Origin: Litsea cubeba | Taxonomy: Eukaryota > Streptophyta > Magnoliopsida > Laurales > Lauraceae | Direction: 5' to 3' | Length of the DNA: 64,000 nucleotides | NCBI GenBank assembly: GCA_012931725.1 | Contig: CM022949.1 | Span: 61,566,106-61,630,105, forward strand | Shown: positions 45,881 to 55,865 of the stretch, in pieces | How positions within the stretch are numbered: position 1 is the stretch's first letter | Layout of the letters: each line of letters begins with the position of its first letter | Translations under genes and position numbers: made by a program | The notes under the pieces: model-generated | What the model was told of the DNA's origin: nothing | What the model saw: only the letters and a program-made list of their open reading frames with translations | Database searches by the model: none

Positions 45881-47746
45881 ATGGCAGTCAATACAGGGAA
45901 TATGAAAGCACCTCTGTTTGATGGTTCTAATTACTCTTTTTGGAAGATTAGGATGCAAGCCTTCATCAAATCTCTTGGCTATGATGTTTGGGAGGCTGTC
46001 AGAGCCGGTTACAATGCTGCCACCGTACCCAATGATACTGCATCGAAGAAGTTGGCAGACAACGACTCCAAGGCACAGAATGCACTCTTTAGTGGCCTTG
46101 TGGACAGCGAACTTGTCAAAGTAATTGCATGCAAAACAGCCAAGGAAATTTGGGACAAGTTGCAAAGCATACATGAAGGTGATGAGAAGATTAAAGAAGC
46201 CAAATTGGAAACTCATCGCTCTCAATTCGAGTCTCTTCGTATGGAGGAAAGCGAGAATGTTGACTCGTATATGCAACGAGTGAATGAAGTCACGAATGAC
46301 ATTCGTGGACTAGGGGAGGAGATTAAAGAGCCGGTCATCGTCAAAAAGGTTCTAAGATCTCTTCTTCCCCGGTTTGATTCAAAAGTCTCAGCCATCGAAG
46401 AAGCCAAAGATCTGAATGCATTTTCCATGGATGAATTACATGGTTCTCTAACTGCCTATGAGATGCGCATAGGAAAGACGTCTTCATCTGATAAAGAAGC
46501 GGCCTTCAAAGTTCAGAAAAAGGCAAAAGAGACTGCTGGTCATGATGTTGATTCTGATGATGATGAGCTTGAGGCTCAATTTGTTAGAAAGTTGAAGAAA
46601 GGAAGTAATGGCAAGTACAAAGGGAAGCTACCCTTTAAATGCTTCAATTGTGGAGGTATTGGTCACTTTGCTGCGAAGTGTCCGCTAAAAGAAGACAATG
46701 ATAATGACTCTTATGCTGAAAAGAGTAAAGGAAAGAGAAATTTCAGAAAAAGGGGCAAAGCTAAAAACTTTCTATGTCAACAAGATGACAGCACGTCTGA
46801 AACTTCAGACGATGATGAATCAACCGAAGCTCTCTTCTTGGTCACTGTTGAAGAAGAAGAAGAGCTAGATCCGGAAGAGGAAGAGGAGGCTGAAGTCAAT
46901 CTTGAAGAGGAACTCATAGCCGCACTTGAGGAGCTTAGCATGGAACGCAAAACAAGTAAGAAAAATCTGAAACTTCTCCATGAATCTGAAAGTTCTATTA
47001 TTGCTTTGAAAACTCAAGTAGAAGAATATAAAAGAATGGTAGAAGTCTTTGAAAACCAAATAAGTATAAAAAAGGAAGAGGCTATGAAACTTGAAACTGA
47101 GATCGCTAGAGCAAAGGCTGAAAATTTGGAAAATAGCAAAAAACTCAAAGCGCTCCAAGCGATTGAAGGGACTATGAAACTCGATGAACTACTGAAAGTT
47201 CAAAGACCTGCCCACTTCAGATTTGGTCTAGGATTTGAGAAAGGTGAATCCTCTAAGATTGCACCTCCTGAAAAGAAAGAGTTTGTGAAGCAAGTCACTG
47301 CACCTTCTAACTCTATGAAGCCCACTCAACCTAGAAAGGAGTCCATTCCTGTTAGAAAGGTAATGAAGACTAACCAGCCACAAAGAAGATACAAATTCTA
47401 TGGTTATTGCTTTCATTGTAATATGTTTGGACATAAAAGAGCTGATTGTAGATTCTATGTTAGAAACAGCCCACTTGTGACTAGGAACCCTTTTTCAATC
47501 TTAAGTAGCCACAAAATGAGTGCCATAAGTGCTATAATTATGGACACTTGGCTAGGGATTGTAGGTTGCATATTGCTAACAAATTTCAGGTTGAAAAGAA
47601 ACCCAAGTTTAGTCAAGGCTTGGAGAGCAAAGCAAAGTGCAGAAAGTCCCAAAGAATCTCTCATTGTGCAAATGGCATTCAATGCACAAAAGAAGGCAGC
47701 ACCATGGGTCCTTGATAGTGGTTGTTCAAGCCATTATGACTGGTGA
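45881..47746 (+). pseudogene. Copia gag and start of protease
   Basis: The first ATG of the frame is at 45881 (MAVNTGNMKAPLFDGSNYSF). Gag with a UBN2/DUF4219-like N-terminus (FWKIRMQAFIKSLGYDVWEA) and WDKLQSIHEGDEKIKEAKLE, followed by zinc knuckle CFNCGGIGHFAAKC, an acidic and coiled-coil stretch, a second knuckle CFHCNMFGHKRADC, and a third (CHKCYNYGHLARDC) that is present only in another frame at about 47516-47560. The frame therefore seems to lose and regain register between about 47512 and 47640. Protease begins WVLDSGCSSH and breaks at 47735 (extra T in CATTATGAC). Confidence 0.9.
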
Positions 47747-48245
47747 TAAAGAGAAATTCATCAAATTACAACACTATGAAGGCGGTTCAGTGAAGTTTGG
47801 CAACAATGATGGTGCCAAAATCTGCGGAAAAGGTGTTATTCAGCTTATGGCAAACAAGATCAGATCTGAAGAAGTCTTATATGTGTCTGGATTGAGACAC
47901 AACCTGCTTAGTGTGAGCCAGATCTGTGACAAGGGTCACGAAGTTATCTTCACAAAGAATGGGTTTGCCATCAAGAAGAGTAGCAACGGCAAAACAGTGG
48001 CAACTGGATCAAGAACTGCTGGAAATCTCTATACATTGTCAGATGGAGCTGAAAAGACCTGCTTGATGAGTCGGACAGAGGAAAGTTGGTTGTGGCACAA
48101 ACGCCTTGGGCATCTAAGCTTTGATAACATGTCACAGATTTGCAATTCAAAGGCTGTAAGAGGCATGTCTACAGTTGAAAAGCCTTCCAATCCCATTTGC
48201 GACTCTTGCCAAAAGGGAAAGCAAACGAGGGTTATGTTCAAGTGA
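47738..48245 (+). pseudogene. Copia protease remainder and integrase N-terminus
   Basis: Continues protease as MTGDKEKFIKLQ, VSGLRHNLLSVSQI, then the integrase zinc-binding module WLWHKRLGHLS...CDSCQKGKQTRVMF. It ends at an in-frame TGA (48243-48245). The following bases stay open in the same frame (KEHHSKKPLELVHTDL), so this is a single nonsense change. Confidence 0.88.
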
Positions 48246-48833
48246 AAGGAGCATCATTCCAAGAAACCTCTTGAGCTAGTGCACACTGATCTCTGTGGAC
48301 CGATGCGAACTCAAAGCACCAATGGAGATAAGTATTTCATGTTATGCATTGATGATTATACTCGTATGACATGGGTATTGTTTCTTAAGCATAAGCATCA
48401 AGCACTTGATCGTTTTAAAGTGTTTAAAGCACAGGTTGAAAATCAATTGGAAAAACGTATCAAGATTTTAAGGTCTGATCGTCGAGGCGAGTTCACATCT
48501 GAAGAGTTCACTAAATATTGTGAACATCATGGCATTCAAAGACAGTACTCAGCCCCTAGAACTCCACAGCAAAATGGAGTTGTGGAACGGAAGAATCGCA
48601 CCGTACAAGAGATGGCTCGTACGATGCTAAGTGAAAGCAAGATGGCTGACAAGTATTGGAAAGAGGCAATTCATACGGCTGTATACATTCAAAATCGATG
48701 CTTGATCAGGCCACATGAAGACAAAACTCCCTATGAGCTATGGTTTGGAAGAAAAGCAACAGTCAAGCACTTCAGAGTCTTCGGCAGCAAGTGTTTACAT
48801 CAAGCGGCTCGAACAAAATCCGGGCAAATTTGA
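48246..48833 (+). pseudogene. Copia integrase core
   Basis: DDE core: HTDLCGPM, LRSDRRGEFTS (the usual Gly after DR is Arg here, next to a catalytic Asp) and TPQQNGVVERKNRTVQ. It breaks near 48797 (AAGTGTTTAC: one extra T moves YIKRLEQNPGKFEERADEGI to the next frame). Confidence 0.88.
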
Positions 48834-49019
48834 AGAAAGAGCTGACGAAGGTATATTTCTGGGTTACTCCTCTACTAGCAAGGCATATAGGTGTCTTAAC
48901 AAAAGAACCAGAAAAATCATAGAAAGTGCTGATGTGAGAATAGATGAAAATATTAAACCAAAGAATGCAACTCATAATGACAGTCCAGTTATGAGGACTC
49001 GAGTGAGATTGATGATGAG
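48797..49019 (+). pseudogene. Copia integrase C-terminal piece
   Basis: After the extra T the frame reads YIKRLEQNPGKFEERADEGI, FLGYSSTSKAYRCLN and ADVRIDEN, the standard stretch after the copia integrase core. A further frame change between about 48961 and 48990 leads into the RT frame. Confidence 0.8.
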
Positions 49020-50459
49020 ATGGCTGAATCTAATGATTCTGAGAAATCAAAGGATGACTCAGAAGATACTTCACCTAAGAGGCACAGCACTTGGGTAGAG
49101 CAACACCCTAAGGATCAAATCATTGGAGATCCTAAGGCAGGCGTTCAAACTAGACAAAGTGTAGTTAGCAATTACTCACTTGTGTCCACCATTGAACCCA
49201 AGACTGTGGCTGAAGCCAGTCTCGATGATAGTTGGTTGAAAGCTATGCATGAGGAGTTGGAGCAAATTGAGAAGAACTCCACATGGGAACTTGTTCCTAG
49301 ACCTTCTGATAAGAATGTTATTGGTACTAAATGGGTCTTTCGGAATAAGCTGAATGAAGATGGTCAAGTCATTAGAAACAAAGCAAGGTTGGTTTGTAAA
49401 GGCTATGCTCAAGTTGAAGGCATAGATTTTGAAGAGACCTTTGCACCGGTGGCTCGTCTGGAAGCCATTCGTATGTTTCTAGCATTGGCAGCATACAAAA
49501 CCTTCAAGGTATTTCAGATGGATGTAAAGTCAGCTTTCTTGAATGGTTTACTTGAAGAAGAGGTCTACATTGAGCAACCTGATGGTTTTCTCATCAGCAA
49601 AAATTCAGATCTAGTGTGCAAATTGAAAAAGGCTCTTTATGGACTGAAACAAGCGCCAAGGGCATGGTATGCAAGGCTGGATCTCTATCTCCGCAAGATC
49701 GGTTTTGGAAAAGGAATGGTTGATAGCAATCTGTATGTCAAAACTGAGTTAAGCAAACAGCTGGTCGTTATTGTTTATGTCGATGACATAATCTTTGGTG
49801 GCAACGATGAAGAGATGTGCAGGAATTTCGCTGAAGAGATGAAGAAAGAATTTGAGATGTCAATGCTTGGAGAACTAAAGTTCTTTCTTGGTTTACAAGT
49901 TCAGCAGCTGAAACATGGCATCTTCATATCACAAATGAAGTACATTAAGGAAATGCTGAAACGGTTCAATATGGAAGACAGCAAGCCAGTAAGCACACCA
50001 ATGTCAATGAACACGAAGCTTAGCAAAGATGATAAGGCCTCGTCCGTTGATCATACCACCTATCGCTCAATGATAGGAAGCTTGCTCTACTTGACTGCTA
50101 CAAGACCAGATCTTCTACAAGCAGTATGTATGGTTGCACGTTTTCAAGCAGCACCAACTGAAACGCACCTTACAGCAGTGAAAAGAATCCTTCGATATCT
50201 GAAAGGTACTATGGAGCTTGGTATCTGGTATCCCAACGGCAAATCCTTCACTCTTGTTGCATATTCTGATGCCGATTGGGCTGGATGCGTAGATGATCGC
50301 AAGAGTACTAGCGGCGGCGCATTTTATCTTGGAGAAAGATTAGTTGCTTGGCATAGTAAGAAGCAAGACTCAGTATCCCTTTCGACAGCGGAAGCGGAAT
50401 ATATTGCAAGCAGCAACTTGTTGTACGCAAGTGTTATGGATGCGGCAAATGCTCTCTGA
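49020..50459 (+). pseudogene. Copia reverse transcriptase and RNase H
   Basis: 479-codon frame. RT motifs: WLKAMHEELEQIEKNSTWEL, GTKWVFRNKLNEDG, ARLVCKGYAQVEGIDFEETF, FQMDVKSAFLNG, ALYGLKQAPRAWY, VYVDDIIFGG. RNase H: AYSDADWAGCVDDRKSTSGG, then WHSKKQDSVSLSTAEAEY. The frame is lost near 50421 (AGCAACTTGTTG, one extra T) and stops at 50459. Copies template RNA to DNA in cytoplasmic particles; catalytic YVDD intact. Confidence 0.93.
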
Positions 50460-50730
50460 TCTAGGAGTTCCTACAACGGATCCTACGCCGATCCTATGTG
50501 ACAACACGAGTGCAATTCATATATCTAAGAATCCTGTTCAGCACTCTCGAACAAAGCATGTAGCAATTCGTTATCATTTTCTTAAAGACAAAGTTGCTGA
50601 TGGAGAGGTCAAGTTGGAATATGTTCCAACAACTGAGCAAGTAGCTGATATTTTCACGAAACCTCTGCCAAAGGAAGTCTTCGAGTATCTCCGGAAAAAG
50701 TTAGGAGTTACTCACTCTCCTAAACCGTAG
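50422..50730 (+). pseudogene. Copia RNase H C-terminal end
   Basis: Continues after the extra T as CCTQVLWMRQMLSDLG, LCDNTSAIHISKNPVQHSRT, IRYHFLKDKV and ADIFTKPLPKEVFEYLRKK, ending at TAG 50728-50730. This is the expected terminus of a copia polyprotein. Confidence 0.88.
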
Positions 50731-50819
50731 GAGTTGTGCTTGAAAGGGGGAGCAATGCATTCATTGAATATCCTATTCGCTCCTCGGTTTGGTCCCTTTG
50801 GACTTGTTGTCAAAGGGGG

Positions 50820-50905
50820 AGAGATGTTATGCTATGATAGCAAGGAGAGATGTTATGCTAAGATAGTAAGGAGAGATGTTATGCTATGAAAGCTAGGGGG
50901 AGATT
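50820..50905 (+). repeat. Three ~28-bp repeats in copia 3' region
   Basis: GAGATGTTATGCTA(T/A)GA(T/A)AG repeated three times between the end of the polyprotein and the polypurine tract. Confidence 0.8.
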
Positions 50906-51052
50906 GTTGACAGTAGATGATTGTTATTTCAGAATTTCAGAATTGGTTCCAAGTGAGTGTTGAAAAGAACTTGGAAGAGCTGCAAGCTGGAGTTGAAAGA
51001 GTTGAAGAGTTGTTAGCATGTTGACAAAGCTGTTAAAGTTGACAACAATTCC

Positions 51053-51064
51053 AAAGGGGGAGAT
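51053..51064 (+). promoter_or_regulatory. Polypurine tract of copia element
   Basis: AAAGGGGGAGAT immediately before the 3' LTR (TGTTGGAATT). A related tract AAAGGGGGAGA occurs earlier at 50813-50823. Confidence 0.85.
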
Positions 51065-52191
51065 TGTTGGAATTTGAGATGACTTGAAAGTCTTTTGAAG
51101 AATTTGAAGAATCAGTATCTCAAGTATTGATTTGAGTTGGAATTATTGTCAACACATTGTCACAAATGTGATGTTAATAGATTGGTGTTGATAGAGCTTA
51201 AAAGAAGGAATCAGAATTGAAACAGTCAGGAAATCAGAATTCCTGAAACAGAGTGGTCGGTCGACCTGGCACCCCATGCGGTCGACCGAGCAAAGAGAAA
51301 CCTGCAGAAACAGATTCAGGCACCTCTCAGTTATTTTCGTGACACAGTGTGTCTTCGGTCGACCGGGACCCCAGGATGTCGACCGAGCGCGATAATTGAC
51401 TATTTCCAGATAGTGTATGATGTCGACCGGGTACAGTATGATGTCGACCGAGCACGGGAACCAGAGTTGCGCAGAATTAGAAGTTTTGCACGAAAATTCA
51501 GCACTCTTATCTAATTTGTTTGGGACTCTTTCTAAACGAATTGTAGCCTATTTTAAATACAATTAAGGGTTATCATAACCTATAAAAAGGCATGTAAGGG
51601 TCGTTCTTAAATACACACCAGAAGAGAAGAGTTTTAGAGAGAAAATTGAGAGAGTTCTTGAGAGAAAGAAGTGCTGGTGCTGTGTGCTGTTGTGCTGCAT
51701 CTTTCTACAGCAAGTGTGGACGTGGATGTGCTCTTGAAGATGGTATTTCGTCCATAAGATAAGTGTCTCTCTGTTTATGTTTAATTTTCAATTTGTAAGG
51801 GATTGAGAGAGAGAGAATTGTAGAGGGGAAGGGCTGTAGACAGAGTTTATCTCTTATTCTGCTTTTACATCAAGTTGGTGCTTGGTGTCTGGGGTTTGGT
51901 GATCCTATCTGTTGGTGCAGATAAATTGTAAAGGGAGTCGGTGCTTCCTAGATAGTTGGTGCTATCTGAAACTAAGGGTTGGTGCTCTTTGTCGTTGGTG
52001 CGACTAAATATATTCAGACCTGTACCGGATCGGTGTTCGGACGGTTTTGATCCGTGGACGTAGCCTTTTGGTGAACCACGTTAAATCTGGTGTCATTGTG
52101 TGGTTTGACTTGTTTTGTTGTTGAATTGGACCTGTTTTTAGAAATCACTGATTCACCCCCCCCCCCCTCTCAGTGATCGCGATATCCAACA
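51065..52191 (+). repeat. 3' LTR of copia element
   Basis: 1127 bp, about 99.5% identical by eye to the 5' LTR. TATA at 51581-51588. Confidence 0.95.
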
Positions 52192-53277
52192 CAATGGACG
52201 CAAATGTTGATGATGCTTCCGATGAGTTCATGGAGGAAGAAAGTGTTCCGCCAGTCGTCGAAGAAGGTATTTTGTAGTTATAACCCTGATAATGATTTTC
52301 AAACAGGATTATATTCATACCTTTTTGTGTTTCTTTTGGCAGGTTTTGAAGTGACAGAGGAGGATCCGTCGCTTCCAGCGCAAGGGATGCCAGAGGTTAA
52401 TCCAGAGGTAGAGACTCCTGGGACCAGTTCTGACAATGTTGAGAAGATTCCTCGTTCTGAGATTCCTTCCCGAGCAGGAGCAGCTTCAACTGGAAAGAGT
52501 TCTTTTGTTACTCTTTCAACAGATGATGACATGAGCAGCCGACCAACAGAGTTGGGCGAATCTTCAGCTGGGCCATCTCTTCTTTTTGCGAAGAAGGTGG
52601 TGGTGAGAGTTCTGAACTCTTGGATTGAGACTCTCTTTTCTGGGCACTTGGAAGCCGGATTTGGCATGATCCAGCATGTGCAGGAGATTCTCAATGATGC
52701 CGAAGAGGCTGGTCTGGATGTCACAGGTGCCAGGGCGATCGTTAATAGGATCATTGAGCTGGGTGACAAGTGGTTTGAGACCATGGGTTTTCCTGACGAT
52801 CAGTTCTTCAAGGAGATGTTCTTGGACCCTGCGGATAAGGCTCAATCTAACCTGGATGAGGCTACAGAAAGCAGGAAGCAGGCAGTCCGAGAGAGGAACT
52901 TAGAAGAGCTAACCATCATTGGGCTGACACATGACCTTAACATCCTTGATAGGGAGGTCGATGAGGCCAGGAAACGTCTTGAGCAATTGCAGGCACAAGT
53001 CGCTGCCAAGTGGACTGAAATAACAGAGGCTCGTGAAAGGGAGACTGCTCTGATTCACCGAGTTGCGGATGCCGATCGAGTTCTCAAAAGGAAGTCTGAT
53101 GAGAACAAACAATGGAAAACCGCTCGAGGGAAGCTTCCTAGTGCGAAAGAAGGGTTGCAGCCCACCCCAGCATCTCATGGCAGGTTCCTGAAGAAGCGTG
53201 CCTTGGAATCCTTGACGGATGAGGCCAAAAGCTTGCTTAAGGAGATGAACTCTTGGCTGGAGACCATTTTTGATTGA

Positions 53278-54878
53278 GCTCCTGTGTTATTTTTTTTTAC
53301 ATAAACCATCCTTCTCTCTTTTTTTTGGTACCACTTGCATTTTTTTTTGTACTTTTTTTTTGTAGTGCTTGTGAACACTTTTTTTTTTTTTTGGTACCAC
53401 ATGTATTTTTTTTGGTACTTTTTTTTTTGTAGTGCTTGTGAACATTTTTTTTTTTGTTATCCCTACGCTCACTTGAATCTTTTTGTGATAAAAGTAATTG
53501 CTAAATGGGATGCTTTTTTTTTTGTTATCCCTACGCTCACTTGAATCTTTTTGTGATAAAAGTAATTGCTAAATGGGATTTGATCAAAAGGTTGTCATTT
53601 TGTGAAAATCTTTTGTCAAATGATTGTTTTGGCATGAAAGCCAGGTTTTTGTTTGTGGCATGGAAGCCGATTTTTGCCATGAGAGCCAACTTTTTTTTTT
53701 TGTGGCATTGATAGCCGAGTTTTTTTTTTTGTGTGGCATCTATAGCCAGTTTTGGTGGCATTGATAGCCGGTTTGTTTTGTGGCATCTATAGCCGGTTTT
53801 TGGTGGCATTGATAGCCTGTTTTGTTTTGGTGGCATTGATAGCCGTTTTTTGTTTTTTGAAATCCAAGTTTTTTGTTTGTGGCATTGATAGCCGGTTTTG
53901 TTTTGGTGGCATTAATAGCCGATTTTTGATGGCATTTATAGCCGGTTTTGATGGCATTTATAGCCGGTTTGGTTTTCAAAAATGCAATTATCGACTAAAA
54001 GTCGCCTCTATGCTGAATGTTCTTGCAAGTATCGATGGAATGTCGCATCGTTGCTCATTCGGTTGCGAGTATCGATGGAATGTCGCATCCTCGCGGATTT
54101 GGGTGCAAGTATCGATGGAATGTCGTATCATTGCTTTTCAAAAATTTTGGTTTTGCGGGTACTGACTTGATGTCGTTTCCCCACGATTTTTGAAATTTGT
54201 GGTTTTTTCGAACCTTTAGGTTATGGATATCAACTGAAATGTTGCGTCTCCATGGTTTTTTAGGTTTTTTCGAACCTTTGAAATTTGAGTTGTGGATATC
54301 AACTAAAATGTTGCGTCTCCACAGTTTTTTAGGTTTTTTCGAACCTTTGAAATTTGGGTTGTGGATATCAACTGAAATGTTGCGTCTCCACAGTTTTAGA
54401 TTTTGCAAGTATCGACGAAATGTCGCTTCCCTGCAATTTTGCAAGTGTCGAACATGGTTCATATGCTTCCGATTTGTGCGAGTATCGACTAAGCGTCGCT
54501 TCCTCGCGGTTTTTTTTTTTTTGAAAAACCATTTTTTTTTTGTTTAAAGACACGAGGGTCATAAGTTTTGACCTAAAACCATTTTGGCGGTAAAAGGCAG
54601 GGTGGACTAGGGTGGAAATCCCCGAATCCGGATTTTGTTTCAAACCATGAATTTTGGGTTCAAGGGTTGAAAATTTTGGTCAAGTTAGGGAAAGGTTCCT
54701 AAACTTGGATATTTTTTTTTTGAACAATGAAACGATGAAAGTAAGCATTGTTTTAAATTTCTAGAAATTTCAACATTTGATATGAAAATTCTAAAAAAAA
54801 AGGGTGGGTTTAGCGAGCGTGTACCTGAAAACTGGTTTTGGCCGTACAGGCATTGCTCTTATCCAGTTGGGTAAGTCT
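53278..54878. repeat. Minisatellite-rich noncoding region of large element
   Basis: Between the antisense gene and pol, which converge here. Two 60-75-bp duplications with T-runs (53320-53570), then about ten GGCATTGATAGCCGGTTTT units (53640-53975), three GCAAGTATCGATGGAATGTCGC units (54024-54130), and three ~73-bp units containing GGATATCAACTGAAATGTTG (54217-54393). No protein-coding signal. Confidence 0.8.
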
Positions 54879-55865
54879 TCAAGGGTAGTACCGCTTTAAG
54901 AACTTGCCGTTGATGGGCAGCATACATCTGTCACCCTCCATGTTTAGGAGTGCGTATGCGCCGTTGGAGAAAACCTTGTCGATGACGTAGGGTCCCTCCC
55001 ATTTTGGCTCAAATTTGCCTTTGGACTTGTGAGCGAAGACCATTGGTCTTTTTACCGCAAGGACCAAGTCACTCTTTTTGTAGGCGCGTTGCCTGACCTT
55101 TTTATCGAAAGATCCTACCATGCGTGCTTGGTAAAGTTCAATGCTTTGTTGAGCTTCGAGCCGTCTCTCATCGAGATTGCCCAGCTCATGGAGTCGCAAT
55201 TTGACATTGCTTTCTTGAGTCATGTCATTTTGCAAGGATACCCTCAAGGAAGGAATTTGTACTTCCAAGGGTACGACAGCTTCGCATCCATAGACCAAGG
55301 AGAATGGTGTGCTATGGGTTGGTCCTCGAACGGTGGTTCGATAGGCCCACAAAGCTTCAGACATTTTGTCGCTCCAGTCTCTTTTATGACTAGAGACCAT
55401 TTTTTTGAGGATTTTGCAGAGTGTCTTGTTGAAAGCTTCTGCTAACCCGTTTGCTGCCGGATTGTATGGAATCGAAGGACAGCTTTGGATTTTGTATTTG
55501 TCGCAGAACCTGTAGAATCGATGATCCCAGAATTGTGGTCCGTTATCATGGATGAATCTTTTGGGTATGCCGAAACGACAAATGATGTTGGTGCGCAGGA
55601 ACTGAAGGACTGATGAGGTCTTCATTTCGTTAAACGCAAATGCTTCTGACCACTTGGAGAAATAATCCGTAGCGGCGAAGATGAAGCGATGACCTTTGCT
55701 CGAAGGGGGAGAAATAGGACCTATGATGTCCATACCCCAGGCTTCGAAAGGCCATGAGATCGTTGTAGGATGCAGCCATTCTGGAGGCATGTGAATGTAA
55801 TCTCCATGAACTTGGCATTGTTGGCAGCGCTTAGCAAATTGCATTGCGTCAGACACCATGGTAGG
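54879..55865 (-). pseudogene. Integrase core and C-terminus, large element
   Basis: Follows an in-frame TAG (55866-55868). RCQQCQVHGDYIH is the end of the HHCC finger; the core has WGMDIIGPISPPSSKGHRFI, IHDNGPQFWD and NPAANGLAEAFNKTL (the three acidic residues are present); the C-terminal part has PFSLVYGCEAVVPLEVQIPS and FEPKWEGPYVI. It ends NGKFLKRYYP. The frame is the same as the upstream 1098-codon ORF, so a single TGG-to-TAG change (expected Trp in LGYYWPTM) separates them. Confidence 0.9.

Larger units (their letters stand above)
44689..52191 (+). mobile_element. Young Ty1/copia retrotransposon
   Basis: 7.5-kb element with ~1.13-kb LTRs (44689-45814 and 51065-52191) starting TGTTGG and ending ATATCCAACA. 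Flanks CGATG (44684-44688) and CAATG (52192-52196) form a 5-bp target duplication with one difference. Domain order gag-protease-integrase-RT-RNase H is diagnostic of copia. The LTRs differ at about six positions plus the length of one C run. The coding region has several frame changes and a stop (see pieces). Inserted in an exon of the antisense PMD gene. Confidence 0.95.
41121..53277 (+). pseudogene. Antisense plant mobile domain (PMD) gene, split by copia element
   Basis: Spliced gene opposite to gag-pol. Exons from splice sites: 41121-41130, 41873-44379, 44478-44588, 44648-44688 continued at 52197-52266, and 52343-53277; about 1,224 codons. The centre of exon 2 (683-codon frame 42387-44438) has FDAVRAFRETVIFSDEAFMA, FVVTNGEIGFSLKELSAITG and LPILGKLYEEFMP, a PMD (PF10536-like) signature. 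Then come KKRARQGKRGRSHHRS (nuclear-type basic patch), acidic linkers and a C-terminal coiled coil (ARKRLEQLQAQVAAKWTEIT). Lesions: one base missing near 42340 (GGGGTTTT) and a TAG at 44659-44661. The frame on both sides of the copia insertion is in register once one copy of the 5-bp duplication is discounted. Function unknown. Confidence 0.75.
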
